Positions 50,803 through 62,016 of a stretch of DNA of 64,000 nt are shown piece after piece; the first letter of the stretch is position 1, and the number at the start of each line of letters is the position of its first letter. Both the position numbers and the translations under genes were made by a program. The notes beneath the pieces were generated by a model. It worked only from the letters and a program-made list of their open reading frames with translations, made no database searches and was not told where the DNA came from. This DNA comes from Liolophura sinensis (taxonomy: Eukaryota > Mollusca > Polyplacophora > Chitonida > Chitonidae), in contig NC_088298.1 of the NCBI RefSeq assembly GCF_032854445.1, positions 1,670,160-1,734,159 on the forward strand, read 5' to 3'.

Positions 50803-51597
50803 CTCGCGCTAGCGCGCTAACCAGCTTAGCCACGGAGGACCCTAGGTCATTACGCTGCGCTAACTCGCTAACCAACTGAGCCATGGAGGCCCCTGGGTCA
50901 TTATGCTGCTCTAGAGCGCTAACCAGCTGAGCCACGGAGGCCCCTGGGTCATTACGCTGTGCTAGCGCGCTAACCAACTGAGCCACGGAGGCCGCTGGGA
51001 CATTACACTGCGCTAACTCGCTAACCAACTGAGCCATGGAGGCCCCTGGGTCATTACGCTGCTCTAGCGCGCTAAGCAACTGAGCCATGGAGGCCCCTAA
51101 GTCATTTCGCTGCGCTAGCCTACTGAGCCACGAAGGGCCCTGGGTCATTTCGCTGCGCTAGCGTGCTAACAAACTTAGCCACAGAGGCCCCTGGGTCATT
51201 ACGCTGCGCTAACTCGCTAACCAACTGAGCCATGGAGGCCCCTGGGTCATTACGCTGCTCTAGCGCGCTAAGCAACTGAGCCATGGAGGCCCCTAAGTCA
51301 TTTCGCTGCGCTAGCCTACTGAGCCACGAAGGGCCCTGGGTCATTTCGCTGCGCTAGCGTGCTAACAAACTTAGCCACAGAGGCCCCTGGGTCATTACGC
51401 TGCGCTAACTCGCTAACCAACTGAGCCATGGAGGCCCCTGGGTCATTACGCTGCTCTAGCGCGCTAAGCAACTTAGCCATGGAGGCCCCTAAGTCATTTC
51501 GCTGCGCTAGCGCGCTAACCTACTGAGCCACGAAGGGCCCTGGGTCATTTCGCTACGCTAGCGCGCTAACAAACTTTGCCACAAAGGCCCCTCTCCA
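50803..51597. repeat. Satellite, 51 bp unit, about 15 copies, resembling a SINE tRNA head
   Basis: On the minus strand each unit reads like GGCCTCCGTGGCTCAGTTGG followed by TTAGCGCGCTAGCGCAGCG and AATGACCCAGG. TGGCTCAGTTGG fits an RNA polymerase III A-box, and the unit matches the 5' end of SINE-A. A block of about 196 bp (four units) repeats at 51011, 51207 and 51403. The period of 51 keeps minus-strand frames open. Confidence 0.9.
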
Positions 51598-51944
51598 CTA
51601 TTTAAAGATACATGTATACATGTACATGTGCAAAACCAAATGACCCATGATAAAGAAACTCATCAACTTGACATGCAATTCATTAATATTATAAATGCCT
51701 GTACTTTGATGTACTATGGTTGTTAATGCATATTTAATATATTGCCTGGTTTGGATAAGACTCATTAATTAATAGGCAGGATAATTCCCTTGTCAATAAA
51801 CAACAGGCTGACATCAATATATGCTCAGTACATGTATTCAAATGCACAGGTGTCTCTTTTATGTAAATATTAATGCTAATCCCATGAAAATGAGTTCAAA
51901 CTGTGATGAAATCTGACTAGATGAGATAATGATATACATGCACT
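51598..51944. other. No feature seen
   Basis: AT-rich with TACATGTACATG near 51612. Confidence 0.5.
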
Positions 51945-52135
51945 GTAATTCTTCAACCTAGCACATTTGCAAGGCGTTTTAATATCCAAGCATATTCTGA
52001 AGGCATTAATCTGTGTTGACTGATAAAATTATACTTCTTGTGAAACCCTGAAATTGGCCAATCCAACCAATTTAGTTTTATCCCCGAAATCAATATAAAA
52101 ATGTGCATAAATTACCCTGAAAGTTGCTCTAGTAG
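51945..52135 (+). mobile_element. MITE-like family C copy
   Basis: TTCTTCAACCTAGCACATTTG, GCATATTCTGAAGGCATTA and GAAATTGGCCAATCCAACCA match the family. Confidence 0.65.
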
Positions 52136-52221
52136 ATCTAGAATCTGCTGGCATGGGTTCAACCTTGCATCAAACATCTTCTTTAACCTCCATTTCAGAT
52201 TCTGCCGAATCCATCAATCAT

Positions 52222-52345
52222 GAGGCCTCCTCCGTGGCCTAGTTGTTAGCATGCTAGCGCAGCACAATTACTTTCCCATGTGTCACTTAAAGCCCAGTTT
52301 AAGCTATTATATGTATATTCTTGAGTATGGCATAAAACACAAGTG
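52222..52345 (+). mobile_element. SINE-A short copy: head joined to tail-side sequence
   Basis: Head GAGGCCTCCTCCGTGGCCTA with GTTGTTAGCATGCTAGCGC, then a jump to TATTCTTGAGTATGGCATAA. The middle of the element is deleted. Confidence 0.65.
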
Positions 52346-52489
52346 AAACAAGTAAATCACCTATCAAACTATTCTCAAATAATGCTAAGCAGCATCAAAA
52401 TATTAAAAATGAGTGTTTTCAGATGCCCTGGTAGGCAAATTTAAAGTAAGCTGCATACATGAACATACATCTCCAGATTCCAAGACTAC

Positions 52490-52646
52490 ATATATTTATT
52501 TATTTATTTGATTGGTGTTTTGCGCCTCACTCAAAAATATTTAACTTTTACGACGGCAGCCAGTATTGTGGTGGGAGGAAACCCACGACCATCCGCAGGT
52601 TGGTGACAGACCTTCCCATGTACGGAGGGAAAGGAAGCCAGCATGA
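52490..52646 (-). mobile_element. SINE-A copy, head truncated
   Basis: ATTTATTTATTTATTTGATT, CAGTATTGTGGTGGGAGGAA and GGAAGCCAGCATGA are present. Lies 300 bp downstream (minus strand) of the first coding exon. Confidence 0.8.
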
Positions 52647-52949
52647 AGACAATATATAAAGGATATAGATAACAGTACAAATACATTTGTGCAAGGTCAT
52701 TACTATTCACAGGCATGTGATCTGAAAATCAGTAAAACTTCTGAAAAGTCCCTCAAAATGTCTGAACTACCCTCCCCTCCCCCCACCCCACCCCTCAAAC
52801 TATTACTATCAATTTAGTCATTGCAGTCTTGACAAAATCAAGAGGATGGCCAAGAAATCAACTACATAATCTGAAATAAGCAATTATCTGAAAATCCGTC
52901 TTCCCTTTATTAATCTCTTAATGTATGTATTGAACAAACGCACACCAAC

Positions 52950-53949
52950 CTTCCACCTCTGTATCTAGCGTCGTCTTGCAAGTCACAGAAATATCTGTAA
53001 CAATCTCAGCCGTCAAAACCTGCGTAACTTCCATGTCTGTATCAGGGCTAATTGTGGATTGTCCACTTCGATCACCTATCATCCCTATACTGATGGGACT
53101 GTCCACAACAAGTGCTGTTGTTACTGTTACAGGAAGATTATCTCCCCTTGCCAATTCAAAATCTGGCCTCCCTGGAACGGGTGATTTTCTACCTTCTGTT
53201 ATGTGCAAATTCTCAAGATGTGACAAATTAAGAGTACTTTCTGTGACACTTTCAGTACCTGGACTATAAGGTATTGTTAGAGTTACAGGTGCAAATGGTG
53301 TAACACCTGTAATACATGTATCTGCAGTGCCAGTGATTGGACTAGCGTTCTGAGGAAAGTAAGGAGCCCTTGATGAACACACCTGTACCTCTGCACCTGC
53401 TGAACCAGGGGTTGTCTGCACATTCCTCACTGCAGCTGATGCTGAACTTTCTCTTGGTTGTGAGACATTATAAGGAACCCTAACAGTAACAGTTTCTCCA
53501 GTTACTGCCTGACCTGCGACCACACTTGCACTGTTTGGAGACCGTTGCACATTTGCAACATCAACATTCCTCACTGCAGTTGCTACAGAACTTTTGTTTT
53601 CTCTGGTCTTCGAGACATTATATGGTACTCTAACGGTAACAGTTTCTCCAGTTACTGCCTGACCTGCAACCACACAAGCGCTGTTTGGAGACAGTTGCAC
53701 ATTTGCAACATCAACATTCCTCACTGCAGTTGCTGCAGAACTTTTGTTTTCTCCAGTCTCACAGACATGATAAGGAAATCTAACGGTAACAGTTTCTCCA
53801 GTTACTGCCTGACCTGCAACCACACTTGCACTGTTTGGAGACCGCTGCACATTTGCAACGTCAACATCTCTGTTCCCTGTCGCCACATATTCCGACGACT
53901 GGCCACATGGGTCAGAGTTCGGCACTAAATTAATCTCAACATTCGCCAT
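52950..53949 (-). CDS. Candidate first coding exon, repeat-containing N-terminus of the supervillin-like gene
   Basis: Open frame starting at an ATG (53949-53947) that reads MANVEINLVP. An in-frame TGA lies six codons upstream of it, which fixes the start for an unspliced leader. The exon gives 333 codons plus one base if it ends at the donor GAAG|GTTGGT; reading on instead meets a stop at about 52918 (342 residues). Residues about 25-180 contain three copies of a 50-residue repeat (150 bp period) with the core VAGQAVTGETVTVR. The rest is Ser/Thr/Val/Pro-rich, with no signal peptide or membrane segment seen. The phase-1 end fits the phase of the exons at 29.0 and 28.9 kb, which is why I attach it to that gene. 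The donor has T at +3 and is only moderate. It could instead be an independent single-exon gene. Function is not recognised from this part alone. Confidence 0.55.
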
Positions 53950-54091
53950 GTGTACGTGTGTCAATCAGCGGAGCATGTGAATCTGTGAACCGTGAAGCTC
54001 CTAACAAGCTCATTAACAGGTGCTCCTCCAAGTACCTACAGAGCACCCCTGATTCCTGCATAAACACGAGAATCCGCTTCTTGAATGAAAC
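53950..54091 (-). promoter_or_regulatory. Possible 5' untranslated part of the first coding exon
   Basis: Going upstream of the ATG at 53949 on the minus strand there is a candidate acceptor TTTGTTAG|G at 54091, preceded by a run of more than 20 T (forward-strand A run at about 54094-54123). If used, it would join an upstream leader exon not identified here. The A run could equally be the tail of an old retroposed insert on the plus strand. Confidence 0.25.
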
Positions 54092-54093
54092 CT

Positions 54094-54123
54094 AACAAAA
54101 AAAAAAAAAAAAAAAAAAAAAAA
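54094..54123. repeat. Long A/T homopolymer
   Basis: About 28 A on the plus strand, followed shortly by a T run (TTTTTTTT). Confidence 0.9.
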
Positions 54124-54984
54124 CCCTTTTTTTTGCACCTTTACTGCCCACAGGTGCAAAATTAGAACTTTATCCCTTTGAAGACGTTTCAACATAAGAA
54201 ATCCACACACAGGTAGCAGAAAAATCCTGTCCTTTGTGCAGGCACCTTCCGTGTAACCTGTTAATTAAGTCACAGAACCATCGAGATGCAGAAACCCTGA
54301 ATCTGTTTAAAAAGCTAAATTTACACAGTTAAACAGTGCAGAGTATGTTCATGAATTTCAAATCCAGAACCATGTCTCTCCGTTTGTCTGTTTCGTCTGG
54401 GGATGGTCTGACAGGCACGGAAGCACCCGGACTGTGACTAAGTGCCAACGACGGTGAACATGCTGCTTAAATTTGCACGACGCAATCGTGTCACCCATGT
54501 TGACTCAAGTTACACAAAACCTCTCCCAGGTTAACCATTTTAAGGGCTGATTACGACCGTGAGCCTGTCAATGCCGACTGATGCTCTCTGACACAGGTTA
54601 ACCCCTTCACTTTACAAACACTGATTACATGCGTACAATATAGGTACCAATACTTGTACATGTATTACAGTTTGTCTGTGATATTTTTAGGTGTGGTACA
54701 CCCAGGACTAAAACTATGATAGATGTGGGGTTAGAAAGAGTCAGGTACGTACATTTATAAGAGTGCAGAAAATGTCCCTTCACTAAGATTCTATTGATTG
54801 CATTTGAGTCAACATCCCACAAATTTGTAAACATACACGCTGTTTTCAAACTTTAGATACTTGTAAATCAACTTGAAATTGCTCAGTTTTCAAATATCTC
54901 AGTATAAATGGACACATGAATGTATACTGTAAAGAAAGCTTTGTACTACTTCACAGCTGCATGGTACTGCCACTAACGGTATGG
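54124..54984. other. Upstream flank of the first coding exon, no feature certain
   Basis: Slightly GC-richer between 54.35 and 54.6 kb than its surroundings. No convincing TATA box or donor site was identified. Confidence 0.4.
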
Positions 54985-55320
54985 TATGTACATGTACATG
55001 TACTGTCAAACAACGGTATGTTACTGCCTAACAATGATATGTTACTGCTTAACAGTTTGGTACTGCCTAGTAGCAGTTTGGTACTGCCAAGCAACAATAT
55101 AGTACTGCCAAGTAGCAGTATGTTACTGCCTAATAACAGTTTCGTACTGCCAAGCAACAATATGTTACTGCCAAGTAGCAGTATGTTACTGTCTAACGAC
55201 AGTTTGGTACTGCTAAGCAACAATATGGTACTGCCAAGTAGCAGTATGTTACTGCCTAACAACAGCATGGTGCTTTTAAGCTACAATATGGTATTGTTAA
55301 GAAACAGTTTAGTGCAACTC
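54985..55320. repeat. Minisatellite, 21 bp unit, about 15 copies
   Basis: Units such as TACTGCCAAGCAACAATATG and TACTGCCAAGTAGCAGTATG. As 21 is divisible by 3, both strands carry seven-residue repeat frames that are probably incidental. Confidence 0.9.
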
Positions 55321-55902
55321 CACAGCTGCACAGTATGTTGTGCGATTCAGAAATGCACACACCCATGAATTTTCTGTGCCTGCAAAACTGCAAGGTTCTA
55401 CACTTGCACCGACTTGAATTTGTGCCATACAGCACAGAGCTGCGTGAGATTCATAACCATTTTAATAGCACTGTGAGATGTATGTAATAAGTCATACATC
55501 ACTACAAAAATACCTCTACATTTCAAATCAACACAACATATATATTGTGCACATCTACATAATGTGCAGGTGATTTTCCAGAACAATCATCACATGTAGA
55601 TGTACAAGTAGCCCATTCTTTCCACCCACATCCATGACATCACTGCAACCACCAGATGCATGTCGAATTTTGTATGTGGTTCACTGTTAAAGACTACCAC
55701 CACGAGCACGTTAACCATGGAGGAGGTGGTGAAAACAAACAGGCTGGCTATAAAAAAAAAAGTGAGGTTTTACTGTGTGTATTTAAAATACCATGTTAAC
55801 CCTTGCAAACCAGGTTAGGCAAGTACAGCCAAATGCAAACAAACGAAGGCCTGCGAGGATGGCTTGCACACATGTGATGAATACAGCTATTATAGCCTCC
55901 CA
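55321..55902. other. No feature seen
   Basis: No coding pattern or recognised element. Confidence 0.5.
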
Positions 55903-56068
55903 CTTCTCTGGCTGTACATGGGAAGGTTTGGCAGCAATTTGTGAACGGTCGTGGGTTTCCCCATGGTTTCTGTCGGGTTTCCTCCCACCATAATGCTGGT
56001 CGTTGTCATGTAGGTGAAATATTCTGGAGGACCGCAAAAAAAACCCCCACCAATCAAATAAATAAAAA
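55903..56068 (+). mobile_element. SINE-A copy on the plus strand, head truncated
   Basis: TTTCCTCCCACCATAATGCT, GTGAAATATTCTGGAGGACC and CACCAATCAAATAAATAAAA in sense order. Confidence 0.85.
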
Positions 56069-56127
56069 ACCTCCTACTGTCCAAACCTGATTGATGTGCT
56101 CATGCAGTACATCTGCATGTACTCCTA

Positions 56128-56662
56128 CATCCTCCACCTTTTCGCATGTGACAGTGCAATTTCAAGTTCTATCTTAATTTGGTTTGGGTGACAAAACTAC
56201 ATGGATTGGGTTGGGTTGGCAAATTTCAGGGCTTCAAACAAAGTATGGTTTTACCAGCCTACACAGAATAATGCCTTCAGATGTGCTTACATTTTACAAA
56301 CATCCAATAGGCTCACCGGCCCGGATAGCACAATTGGTAGAGTCACACCTAAGATTTTAAAAGAGGAAGTTGTAACTTCCTCGCTTGGCGTTCAGCATGA
56401 AGGGGATAGTGCAACGACTGGTTGACCCGTATCAGTATAATGGCTCGGGCGGGGCGGCATACTTGCCTTCGGTAAGTCGTCTCAGTGATGCAGCACTAAA
56501 TAAAAGAGCGGTGAAAATCCGTCCTGCAACAAGGAGGCACATTACACGTGCATGCACCCTAATGATTCCTTCGTCGTCATATGACTGAAAAATTGTTGAG
56601 TACGACGTTAAACCCCAAGCACTCACTCACTCACTCCAATAGGCTCAAGAATTACCTATTAC
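56128..56662 (-). mobile_element. MITE-like family C copy split by a SINE-B
   Basis: TCCTCCACCTTTTCGCATGT and GGCAAATTTCAGGGCTTCAA on the left; the right end AAGAATTAC continues after the SINE-B insertion. Confidence 0.6.
56316..56634 (+). mobile_element. SINE-B with 13-bp target duplication
   Basis: Flanked by TCCAATAGGCTCA at 56303-56315 and 56635-56647. Starts with a tRNA-like head (GGATAGCACAATTGGTAGAG) and ends in CACTCACTCACTCAC. The B-box part of the head is deleted. Confidence 0.9.
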
Positions 56663-56696
56663 ACAAGGTGACAAAGTCAATAGTGATTAAATTTAA

Positions 56697-56845
56697 TTTA
56701 TTTACTTATTTATTTGTTTGGTATTTTATGCCATACTCAAGAATATTTCACTTATACGACGGTGACCAGCATTATGGTGGGTGGGAACCGGGCAGAGCCT
56801 CGGGGAAACCCACGACCAGGTTGCTGGCAAGACCTTCACACTTAC
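56697..56845 (-). mobile_element. SINE-A headless copy with 12-bp target duplication
   Basis: Flanked by GATTAAATTTAA at 56685-56696 and 56846-56857. The minus-strand start GTAAGTGTGAAGGTCTTGCC is the same internal point as the copies at 25.4 and 31.2 kb. Confidence 0.85.
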
Positions 56846-56989
56846 GATTAAATTTAAAGTCAAATTGCACTGAACTGTGTCTCAAAGACTTTACACATAT
56901 ACATGTACAGTATCCTTTGGGTGTAACTGTTTAGATATGACAAAGTGTAGAGCTGGCTAAAGTGTCTATAGCACATGTAATGTATAGTA

Positions 56990-57300
56990 AGTGAGTGAGT
57001 GCTTGGGTTTTATCGTCGTAATTAACGATTTTTCAGTCACATGACAACGAAGGAGTTCCTCGAGTGTACGTAATGTGCTTCCTTGTTGCAGGACAGATTT
57101 CCTCCACTCTTTTATCTAATGCTGCCTCGCTGAGACGACTGAGCCGAAAGCAAGAAAGCCCCCCCCCCAACCAACACCCAAGCCATTATACTCATTTAGG
57201 TCAACCAGTCGTTGCACTATCCCCTTAATGCTAAACGCCAAGCGAGGAAGTCACAACTTCCTCTTTGTTAAGGTCTTAGGTGTGACTGACCCTAGATCTA
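56990..57300 (-). mobile_element. SINE-B copy, head truncated
   Basis: GTGAGTGAGTGCTTGGGTTT tail, GTTGCAGGACAGATTTCCTC centre and GGTCTTAGGTGTGACTGACC near the missing head. The C run at 57161 is internal. Confidence 0.8.
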
Positions 57301-57361
57301 TGCAACAGGGGTCAGTTCACGTAACATATAAAATTTCCAGTCCAAAATATCAAACAGATAA

Positions 57362-57485
57362 TGCAGATGTACAGGTTAAAGCACCTACATGTACATGTTA
57401 AAGCACCTACATGTACATGTTAAAGCACCTACATGTACATGTTAAAGCACCTACATGTACATGTTAAAGCACCTACATGTACTTA
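57362..57485. repeat. Minisatellite, 22 bp unit, about 5-6 copies
   Basis: ATGTACATGTTAAAGCACCT plus AC repeated perfectly. Confidence 0.95.
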
Positions 57486-57599
57486 ATAGTGTCTTAGTGC
57501 TACTGATCGCCATTTGCGCATTTATTCAGTTTTGGGAAATTATTTTCCGATAACATCCCGACTTTGGCGAAGCAGCATCCTCCTAAAGTGTTATAAGAA

Positions 57600-57725
57600 T
57601 ATTTGGTTTTAGAGTCATTTTCCTTTTTATTCAATATTGTATCGGGACCGGGATTTCTAAAACTTACCGATGTTCAGTCTGTACTTGTTAACGTATGTGC
57701 TTCGTATTCGGGGGAAATCTACAGC
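57600..57725 (+). mobile_element. Fragment related to the 48.3-49.3 kb insertion
   Basis: TCCTTTTTATTCAATATTGT, then CAGTCTGTACTTGTTAACG and GTGCTTCGTATTCG parallel 48460-48580. Confidence 0.55.
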
Positions 57726-60620
57726 CATCTGCAGTCTCAGCTTGAGGAACTCACAGGGACCTCACTGATGAAGAGTCATGCATCATTTTTTTTTTATCGA
57801 GTTTTCACTGTTTTGCTGAGGTTTCAAGCTGTGAATTTTGTTATGACTACATAACTGTCAAAATGGCTAAAAAACATTCTGACCAGGTTAGCCACATTGG
57901 CGAAAGAAAAAAAACACTAGCGCTAGCACAGATGTAGACTGATATTTCCCATGATGTGGTCAATTTGCACACTACATCCGCTGTCCAACATTCAGCTTCA
58001 GCACCTCAAGATTCATCTAAATGAATCGTTAACACATTATTCCCTGTACGTATGTTAAAGGGCATGTTAAACTCTAACAGGCTCGCAAATCTAATGAAAA
58101 CCCGCCAATAAATACAATATCATGTACATGCAAATGTACCTGGCTGCAAAACTCGTTAACCTTTGTCAGCTGTCACCTTAACTTTTTACACCTGTTAAAG
58201 CCGTTAAATACTCAGGCCGAGAAGAAGTGTGCTGTACAACTGTTTTAATACAAATGAGGCTAAAGGGGTTGGAGCTTTTTGTTCCATGATTTTAAAATAC
58301 ACATTTGAACAATCCTAATTAACTTACACACTGCAAATTTAAGCAGAGTTATATATACATGTATATATATGTTATGCTTTTTGTCTGCATGAAATTGCCT
58401 GAAGTCATCATATACACTGTAAGAATGTAAGAGAACATATTTCCAATTGTTACAGTTTGTAAAATTATATATGTGCTTCCATTTACATACAGCCAAAAAC
58501 CAAGTCAACCCGTAGATGTTTGCGTTCCCCAAACAACCTCAATCATGTAAACATATAATTCCCACTGTTTTACATAAAAATGCCTTATAAAATCTGTACA
58601 CATCCTCATTGTGTATTTATGTCTGTCTGAATGTTTCAAATAAAATTAATGTACAAAATGTTAAGACTGTATTCTATACATGTATTTGAATATGCTCTAC
58701 ACCTCAATATTTTTCAGCTGATGATTCATAGCATTTGCATACCTGTAATTAGGGAATGTGATGTGAAAAGAAACATTTCAGATTCAAGCCATGCCAGGAG
58801 ATTCGTTATCAACAATCGTTTTCATTCATGTATTAAGTCTCACAAATTTAAATTGTTGTTTTTTTTTTATTGTTGGAGGAAGGTATAAAAACAAAACTTG
58901 AAATTCATTTAATTTGTGGAAAATGTGGACTATCTTAAGCAAATTTTCCTCTTAATGACATTTTACATGGTAAGTCAGCCTTGAAAATCTGGAAAATCAT
59001 AAAGAACGTCAAAATCTGGCAAAATAAAATGTGTGAATTTTCCGTTTCATTTCTATTGCATTTTGACTTTTACATTGTCAGCTCATCCATAAAACAAAAG
59101 ATTAAATTAATCTCACTCTACTGAACCAAGTTTACATATTTTCGATTTCTTGTATAGATAAATGTTATTCTAATTCAATTTTCATGATTATTCTAATTTG
59201 AGCCAAAAAGAACACACAGGGTTTACACTTCAGCTCAGCCCTCGGCACAGTCAGGTAAAACTGACAACGCTAACATAAAGGAGCAGTGCCAAACTAATTA
59301 ATTATGCAAAGTAGGACCATAATAAAAATAAAATAAATCAAAACAGATGAAATCTCTATGCATACAATGCTAAAGGACATGTCATACATTTGGGTGAATG
59401 GCAGGTGTAGTTTCGACCTTCCAACTACATGCATGACCAATGAGCTTGCAAGTTCAACTCCATCTCTGGTCTAAATTCGCAGTTGATTTAAGTTATCAGT
59501 TACCTGGCAAAGGGCAGTGAGTTAAGTAAGCCCTATATATTCTCGTTCCCTGTACCTCCAAACCTGACCACCATCACATATAGAAGGGAAACTCGGGTTC
59601 TGTCGCCATGATATGGTTGTAATACTGCCCAAATGGCAACAACAATTTATTCGCGAGTATTGTATTATGTATGGGTAAACACAAAATAAACCACAGACCT
59701 GTGTGCATATGCAGGGCAGGGCAGTGTATCTGCAAAATGACTTTTCAGGGTTCATCTGAAGAGGTTATGTTATATTTCATCTGAAGAGCTTTGTGTATAC
59801 ATGTACACATGACATGTCTGACACAGTTTTCCTCTGTCAATGAATTCAGCCCAGCTCGATCTGATATAACTACTACACTATAAATATCCCAATATACAGA
59901 ACAAGACTGTCTGAAAGTGGGCAATGTAATGTCATTTTCACTTTCAACATAATTACCTTTACAGTACCTCCTTGAATAAGGTCAGAATTTTGTTGCAAAC
60001 CATTTCTCCATATGTCTATGTGCAACTTTACATAATGGTTTTCAAAACTGGAGCACAGCCTTGAGCCATGCATTCGCACCAATACATTCAAGTTTTGTGA
60101 ACCCGATATGGATACGAATCCTGAAAATTTTAAACGATTCTCTACCACTGCGATATAGGACACAAATTTTCCCTTTGTCTGTAGTGAGGTGATCTGTATT
60201 TTTCGAGTGGCAGAGGCTTGCATTCCAAATGTAGCCTTCAACAGTAATATAGCAGGTCAGTCGCATGCAATTGTGAGATTCACAATGCCCCCTCACTGCA
60301 AAGCCATCAACCATGACACATTAATAACTGTTAATTTCTTGTAACTTTTTTTCTGGATAAGATGGTTCTATAACAGACAAAAATCAGATACATCTAAACT
60401 TTGACACATTATTTTTCCATCAAATCAACAAATCAACAGTTATAACTTTTCACGCTTTCGCATGTGCATGAACAAACTTTAGTCTCACTTTACACTCTTT
60501 TATACCAGCTGCTCTACACTCCATTCATTTAATAAATGAAGCCTTAAAATTACAAACATTTTTTCACTGGCAATGCTTAGCACAATGGAATACAGCTCAC
60601 ACTGTAGGACCACTGACTGT
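57726..60620. other. No gene recognised
   Basis: AT-rich. A 122-codon open frame on the minus strand (59873-60241) has no recognisable motif and no flanking splice signals that I trust. Confidence 0.45.
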
Positions 60621-61201
60621 TTAAAGGAGAAGAAGTCTTTTAAAAAATGACACTATAGGCTGAAAAGAGCACATTTTCTTCCATCTGGTGGTGCCTGTTG
60701 CATAATTTTGCGATTTTTCCTTGCCACACACGTAAAGCCTAAAAACAAAGGTTGGTATAAATCGCTGAGTCCATCGCATCCTCCATCTTTGACACCCTCT
60801 AATTTATGCTGGAGCTGTGTTGCCTCTCAGCCAATGAGAGTCGTTAAAACTGCCGGCTTGTTCGTCTAAACTCGGAACCTACGTCCAACATTCGGGTTTA
60901 TGATCATCAATTGGAAAACAAACTGTACTGTTCGCTACCTTCTGGGAAGAAGACTTCTACCCGAAATGTATGAACTGCACTTTGGCGGTTTCCGAGGGCA
61001 ATTCTCCTCCTAACACAGAAGACTTCAGGACTAGTTCTTTGGCAAAATGGAGTTGCCCACAGCAGATTTCGGCACTGACTTTATTTATAATTTATCAACT
61101 TGAGGTACATATTAGATTTTTTTTTATGGCATTCACCTGCAAGGAAATGCATACTCTTTTCAAAGGTATTTGACTGATATTTAAATTTTCTTCTCCTTTA
61201 A
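60621..61201. mobile_element. piggyBac-type non-autonomous element (TTAA, inverted ends)
   Basis: TTAA|AGGAGAAGAA at 60621-60634 and TTCTTCTCCT|TTAA at 61188-61201. TTAA target duplication with at least 10-bp inverted repeats, 581 bp in total including TTAA. No transposase frame. Confidence 0.6.
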
Positions 61202-62016
61202 TTAAAATGGTCTCACCAAAAATTCACTACCCTCAAATTAGTGGACCAGTCTTAGTTTCGAGCACTGATATTTGTGTACGCTGAGGAGCACTCTATTGTA
61301 TATGCACTTCATTAGCCTGAGTGTACTGAAGGATCTATAACCTACCATCCATGTACAAATATACACAGGGGATCTGAATGACATGTTCAGATCCTCAAAT
61401 GGAACAAAGGGCTACACAGTCACAATGACATATTGTCACTGTATATGACAGCTATTGGTAAGTCTTCCCAAGAGAAACCAAGCCCACAAAGAGTTTGTAA
61501 GGCAATCCACAATGGTGTCACTGTACACGGAGGACATACAAAGCAACATGTGTAAATGTGACCGGTACAAATGGAAGTACTCAATAGACTAGAACAACTG
61601 TCACGCTGAGACTAGTCAATTCATGTGTAAGTGATTCAATGTTGTAATCTCTGTGTAGCCTCACAACGGCTTGTCTGAAGCCATCATTACAAACATGTTT
61701 ATTAGGCATGTAAGCCCCACGCATTCTCCAAAAATGGCCCTAATGAAAACTTATATCACTATCTTTTACGCCTGCGAGAATAAAACAGAAATGAAATTCC
61801 CAACTGACTGAGCTTAAGATTATTCTGAAAAGATTGGGTTACGCCCAACAAATTTTTTTTAGTGATGACATGAGCATTTCCTGTCCCATGTAGATGTACA
61901 CACAAAGAGACAATGATATCTACTGCCATGACTGCAGTGTATACAGTACCTGGTATACGATTATGATCAGAAACACTTAACTTGATATACATGTACACAA
62001 GGGATTACTTTTTTGG
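61202..62016. other. No feature seen
   Basis: AT-rich sequence without a recognised element. Confidence 0.5.

Noticed and set aside
50783-51344. Minus-strand 17-residue repeat proteins
   Set aside because: Reading of the 51-bp SINE-head satellite in an open frame.
54916-55368. 150-codon plus-strand Leu/Ser/Asn repeat protein
   Set aside because: 21-bp minisatellite open on both strands.
56317-56350. tRNA gene
   Set aside because: tRNA-like head of a SINE: no complete cloverleaf, followed by the SINE body and a target duplication.
59873-60241. 122-codon minus-strand gene
   Set aside because: No recognisable motif and no trustworthy splice sites, and the length is compatible with chance.
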